NCBI RefSeq assembly: GCF_000816845.1
Contig: NZ_CP006880.1
Coordinates: 496,001 to 560,000, forward strand
Origin: Rhizobium gallicum bv. gallicum R602sp
GTDB lineage: Bacteria > Pseudomonadota > Alphaproteobacteria > Rhizobiales > Rhizobiaceae
DNA length: 64,000 nucleotides
Direction: 5' to 3'
The translations under genes were made by a program, and so were the position numbers. A model generated the notes under the pieces. That model had not been told where the DNA came from and did not search any database. It worked only from the letters and a program-made list of their open reading frames with translations. Below, one piece after another: positions 61,952-64,000 of this stretch (its first letter is position 1; the number at the start of each line of letters is the position of its first letter).

Positions 61952-62797
61952 ATGGCAAAGCGTTCTCTCAGTCGCACCATACTACCGACGCTGCTGACAT
62001 ATCTCGGGCTCGCTGTTGGTCTGGTCTTCGCGGGCTTTCCGATCCTGTGGATGTTTTTCACTTCCTTGAAGTCAAACACCGAGATCTTTGCCCTGCCGCC
62101 GCGGCTGCTGCCCGACCATTTCACGAACGTCGCCTACCTCTCGATCTTCAACGACCCAGCGAAGATCCGCTTCTTCCTCAACAGCTATCTCGTCGCGGGA
62201 GTGGTAACACTTCTGACGTTGCTGATCGCCATTCTGACGGCCTATGGCTTTAGCCGGTATTCATTTCGGTTCAAGAATACGCTGAACGTGTTCATCATCA
62301 GTACGCAGACCGTGCCGCCGATCACGCTTTTGATCCCGTATTTCGGGATGGTCGTCGCCTTCGGCATTTTCAACACCTATTTTGCGCTGATTTTGACGTA
62401 CATGGTCTTCACCCTGCCTTATGCGATCCTTCTGATGACCGGCTACCTCAATACCCTGCCAAGGGAGCTTGATGAGGCGGTGCTCGTCGATGGAGGGTCA
62501 AGTTGGACGGCGCTGTGGCGTGTAATCATCCCACTGTCAGTGCCTGGCATCGTCGCGACCGCGGTCTACACGTTTCTGTTGGCATGGAACGAATTCCTCT
62601 TCGCTCTGACTTTGACGAAGTCGATGGATATGCGGACTGTTCCTATTGGTATCGAGTTGCTTATGGGCCAACATGCCTTCGAATGGAACGAGATGATGGC
62701 GATGAGCGTGTTAGGATCACTCCCGCTCTTGCTCCTGTATCTGATCGCCCAGCGCTACTTCCTTGCGGGCATGGCAGCCGGATCGGTAAAGAGCTAG
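61952..62797 (+). CDS. Sugar ABC transporter permease (MalG type)
   Basis: This 281-residue permease has the EAA motif ELDEAVLVDGGSSWTALWRV and the usual C-terminal end QRYFLAGMAAGSVKS. It completes the MalK-SBP-MalF-MalG set. The cluster stops here: 62798-63259 shows no recognisable gene. Confidence 0.88.
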   Translation: MAKRSLSRTILPTLLTYLGLAVGLVFAGFPILWMFFTSLKSNTEIFALPPRLLPDHFTNVAYLSIFNDPAKIRFFLNSYLVAGVVTLLTLLIAILTAYGFSRYSFRFKNTLNVFIISTQTVPPITLLIPYFGMVVAFGIFNTYFALILTYMVFTLPYAILLMTGYLNTLPRELDEAVLVDGGSSWTALWRVIIPLSVPGIVATAVYTFLLAWNEFLFALTLTKSMDMRTVPIGIELLMGQHAFEWNEMMAMSVLGSLPLLLLYLIAQRYFLAGMAAGSVKS

Positions 62798-63259
62798 CAG
62801 GCGTGCAGCCGGGCGGGAGCAATGTTTTACTGTTTGGGAATCGGCATGGGGTCTCGGCGCCGGTTCGAAGATGAAACAATTGTTTTTGCTGAGGTGGCGG
62901 GGGTCATTGCTTGACGCCTATTCACAACGACCGCTTGACGGCGTGATTCCCAGGCGGAAGGATGATGGCTCGGTTTGGGTGCGGTATCGACGGCTGGTGG
63001 TAGCGCCGCCCGAAAAAATCTCGCCCTTCTTAAACAACGTCAATCAAATTGAGTGGGCATCCCGATCTGCCCCACATTCGCGTGTTGTTTTAACCTCCGA
63101 CCGGACGGTCGCGGATGTCGGCGTATTGAGTTCCGCTGTGATTTGAAACGCCTTTCCGTTCCGGGCTCATCATGGGGTACCGCCAAATGGCAGGCGAGGT
63201 GAGCGAGACATCTGACCTGGTTGGAACAATTACGCAGCGTTCTCAAAACAACATTCCCG
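62798..63259. other. No recognisable gene
   Basis: A 91-codon plus-strand frame at 62871-63146 (SLLDAYSQRPLDGVIPRR) has no recognised motif and no good ribosome-binding site. It may be random. The region separates the sugar operon from the convergent TetR gene. Confidence 0.35.
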
Positions 63260-63877
63260 TCATGCCGGCGGCGCCCGTCCTGCGACCGCCCCAGCCGCGA
63301 TGGTCAGGACGAATTCATCGAGTTCGCGTTCTAGCCTATCAGACGGCAAGCCGACGAAGCGCGCTTCCAGGCTGATGCTGACCACCCCATGCACCGCCCC
63401 GAACAACGTGCGAGCACGAATCGCCCTATCCTCTGTAGACATATCCGGCTGCAGGTCGGCGAGGGGCTCAGCGATCACGTCCATCAGGAACAGATGTTCA
63501 TCGAGATGCCACTGGGGCGTCGGGCTGCCTTCGGGCGGATAGTGATCGAACAGGGCTTTCCACAGATTGCGATGAGCAAGCGCAAACCTAAGATATCCCT
63601 GCGCCAGATTGCGCAGTCGATCGGCGGGGGTGCGGTTCTTGACTTCCGCGAGAGCCAGCGATTCCTCCAGAGCTTTAAGCGTTGAGGAGTTGACCTGGAT
63701 AATGAGCTCGTTGAGGTCAGCAAAGACCGTATAAAGACCTCCCAACGCACAACCGGCATCCTGCGTGACGTCGCGTGCACGCAAGTTTGCTAGCCCTTCG
63801 TTGGCTATCCTGTTGCGTGCGGCCTCGATTAACCGCGCCTTCAGGTCCTCGCGTTTTTGTTCTCTTCGACCGGCCAT
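63260..63877 (-). CDS. TetR-family transcriptional regulator
   Basis: This 205-residue regulator has the TetR HTH at about residues 12-58 (KARLIEAARNRIANEGLANL, ARDVTQDAGCALGGLYTVF). The C-terminal part includes LWKALFDHYPPEG and LFGAVHGVVSISL. ATG 63877 with GGGGTGG just upstream is chosen over GTG 63883. It is divergent from a gene that leaves the window, with three operator-like repeats between. It most likely represses itself and that gene. Confidence 0.87.
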   Translation of the reverse strand: MAGRREQKREDLKARLIEAARNRIANEGLANLRARDVTQDAGCALGGLYTVFADLNELIIQVNSSTLKALEESLALAEVKNRTPADRLRNLAQGYLRFALAHRNLWKALFDHYPPEGSPTPQWHLDEHLFLMDVIAEPLADLQPDMSTEDRAIRARTLFGAVHGVVSISLEARFVGLPSDRLERELDEFVLTIAAGAVAGRAPPA

Positions 63878-63897
63878 AACCACCCCATCTCATTCGT

Positions 63898-63965
63898 GAA
63901 CGTTGTTCGAAAAAAGCTTGAACAACGTTCAAGGTTGTGACAAAACACCTTCGTGAACAACGTTC
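63898..63965. promoter_or_regulatory. Three TetR-type operator copies in the divergent promoter
   Basis: GAACAACGTTC or its complement occurs at 63898-63908, 63920-63930 and 63955-63965. The middle copy extends to a perfect 17-bp palindrome, CTTGAAC-AAC-GTTCAAG (63917-63933). The right copy is a perfect 13-bp palindrome (63954-63966). The left copy lies 21 bp from the TetR start. This arrangement is typical for self-repression plus control of the divergent gene. Confidence 0.8.
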
Positions 63966-63983
63966 ATAAATGGGAGATTCGAA

Positions 63984-64000
63984 ATGTTCAACTTAATTGT
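63984..64000 (+). CDS. Start of a gene leaving the window (TetR-regulated)
   Basis: ATG 63984 with GGGAG at 63972-63976 begins a frame (MFNLI) that runs off the right edge. It is directly after the TetR operator repeats, so it is probably the regulator's target. Only five codons are visible and no family can be named. Confidence 0.5.

Noticed and set aside
62871..63146. 91-codon plus-strand frame after the MalG-type permease
   Set aside because: No recognised domain, no clear ribosome-binding site; treated as non-coding until conservation is shown.
1..64000. CRISPR arrays, tRNA or rRNA genes, prophage
   Set aside because: No regularly spaced repeats, no cloverleaf or rRNA-like segments and no phage structural genes were seen on either strand.

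Overview
The window looks like a carbon-catabolism region of a Rhizobiales genome (Rhizobium/Sinorhizobium/Agrobacterium type), quite possibly a secondary replicon. This is inferred from high-GC coding, dense ABC-transporter operons each with its own regulator, an iolC(DUF2090 fusion)-iolD-iolE-iolB order, an RpiR-type regulator beside them, and a pair resembling the S. meliloti mixed-linkage glucan genes bgsB-bgsA. No rRNA, tRNA, CRISPR array, complete insertion sequence or replication origin was seen.

Layout. 1-11.9 kb (+): myo-inositol uptake and degradation. It holds the tail of an RbsA-type ATPase, a permease, a binding protein, an IolH-like protein, IolG, an IolI-like isomerase, IolC-DUF2090, IolD, IolE, IolB, a tautomerase and an RpiR-family (IolR-like) regulator. 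11.9-16.2 kb (-): a second cyclitol/sugar module with two Gfo/Idh/MocA oxidoreductases, an IolE paralogue and an IdhA-type inositol dehydrogenase. A divergent LacI regulator follows, with a perfect 20-bp operator-like palindrome in the shared promoter. 17.4-18.2 kb: an MbcA/ParS-like antitoxin and a truncated RES-domain toxin. 18.4-21.7 kb: a HlyD-like protein and a GT2 synthase (BgsB/BgsA-like). 22.2-31.9 kb (+): an SDR, a PotABCD-type transporter, a HisD-like dehydrogenase with altered metal-site residues, a zinc alcohol dehydrogenase, a HutC-type GntR regulator and an APH-fold kinase. Two copies of the HutC-family operator core GTATAGAC precede the SDR and the transporter. The substrate is unknown, and this is the best candidate here for an undescribed pathway.

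32.1-37.2 kb: a WYL-domain regulator of BrxR/CapW type diverges from sbcD-sbcC. 37.2-46.1 kb is a patchwork. It contains remnants of lysA, an amidase and a DUF488 gene, plus a methyltransferase, a PtsN-Rnk pair, a DUF5602-like protein with a cupredoxin, an orphan soluble histidine kinase, a LysR regulator and a Rieske-AIF oxidoreductase.

46.2-55 kb: a tightly coupled minus-strand operon (ROK kinase, AlsE-like epimerase, alpha/beta hydrolase, two TIM-barrel isomerases, one Gfo/Idh) lies opposite a Gfo/Idh gene, an HSL-type esterase and a LacI regulator. The set suggests oxidised-glycoside or allose-type metabolism. 55-62.8 kb: a DeoR/GlpR regulator diverges from a class I aldolase, a PfkB kinase and a MalK-SBP-MalF-MalG transporter. 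63.3-64 kb: a TetR regulator diverges from a gene running off the window, with three operator copies between them.

Overall, six Gfo/Idh/MocA oxidoreductases and six TIM-barrel isomerase/dehydratase-family proteins are spread over two sugar/cyclitol islands. This suggests specialisation on oxidised sugars and inositol stereoisomers. Starts were chosen by ribosome-binding site and family length. Functions rest on motif reading and remembered family sequences, not on a database search.
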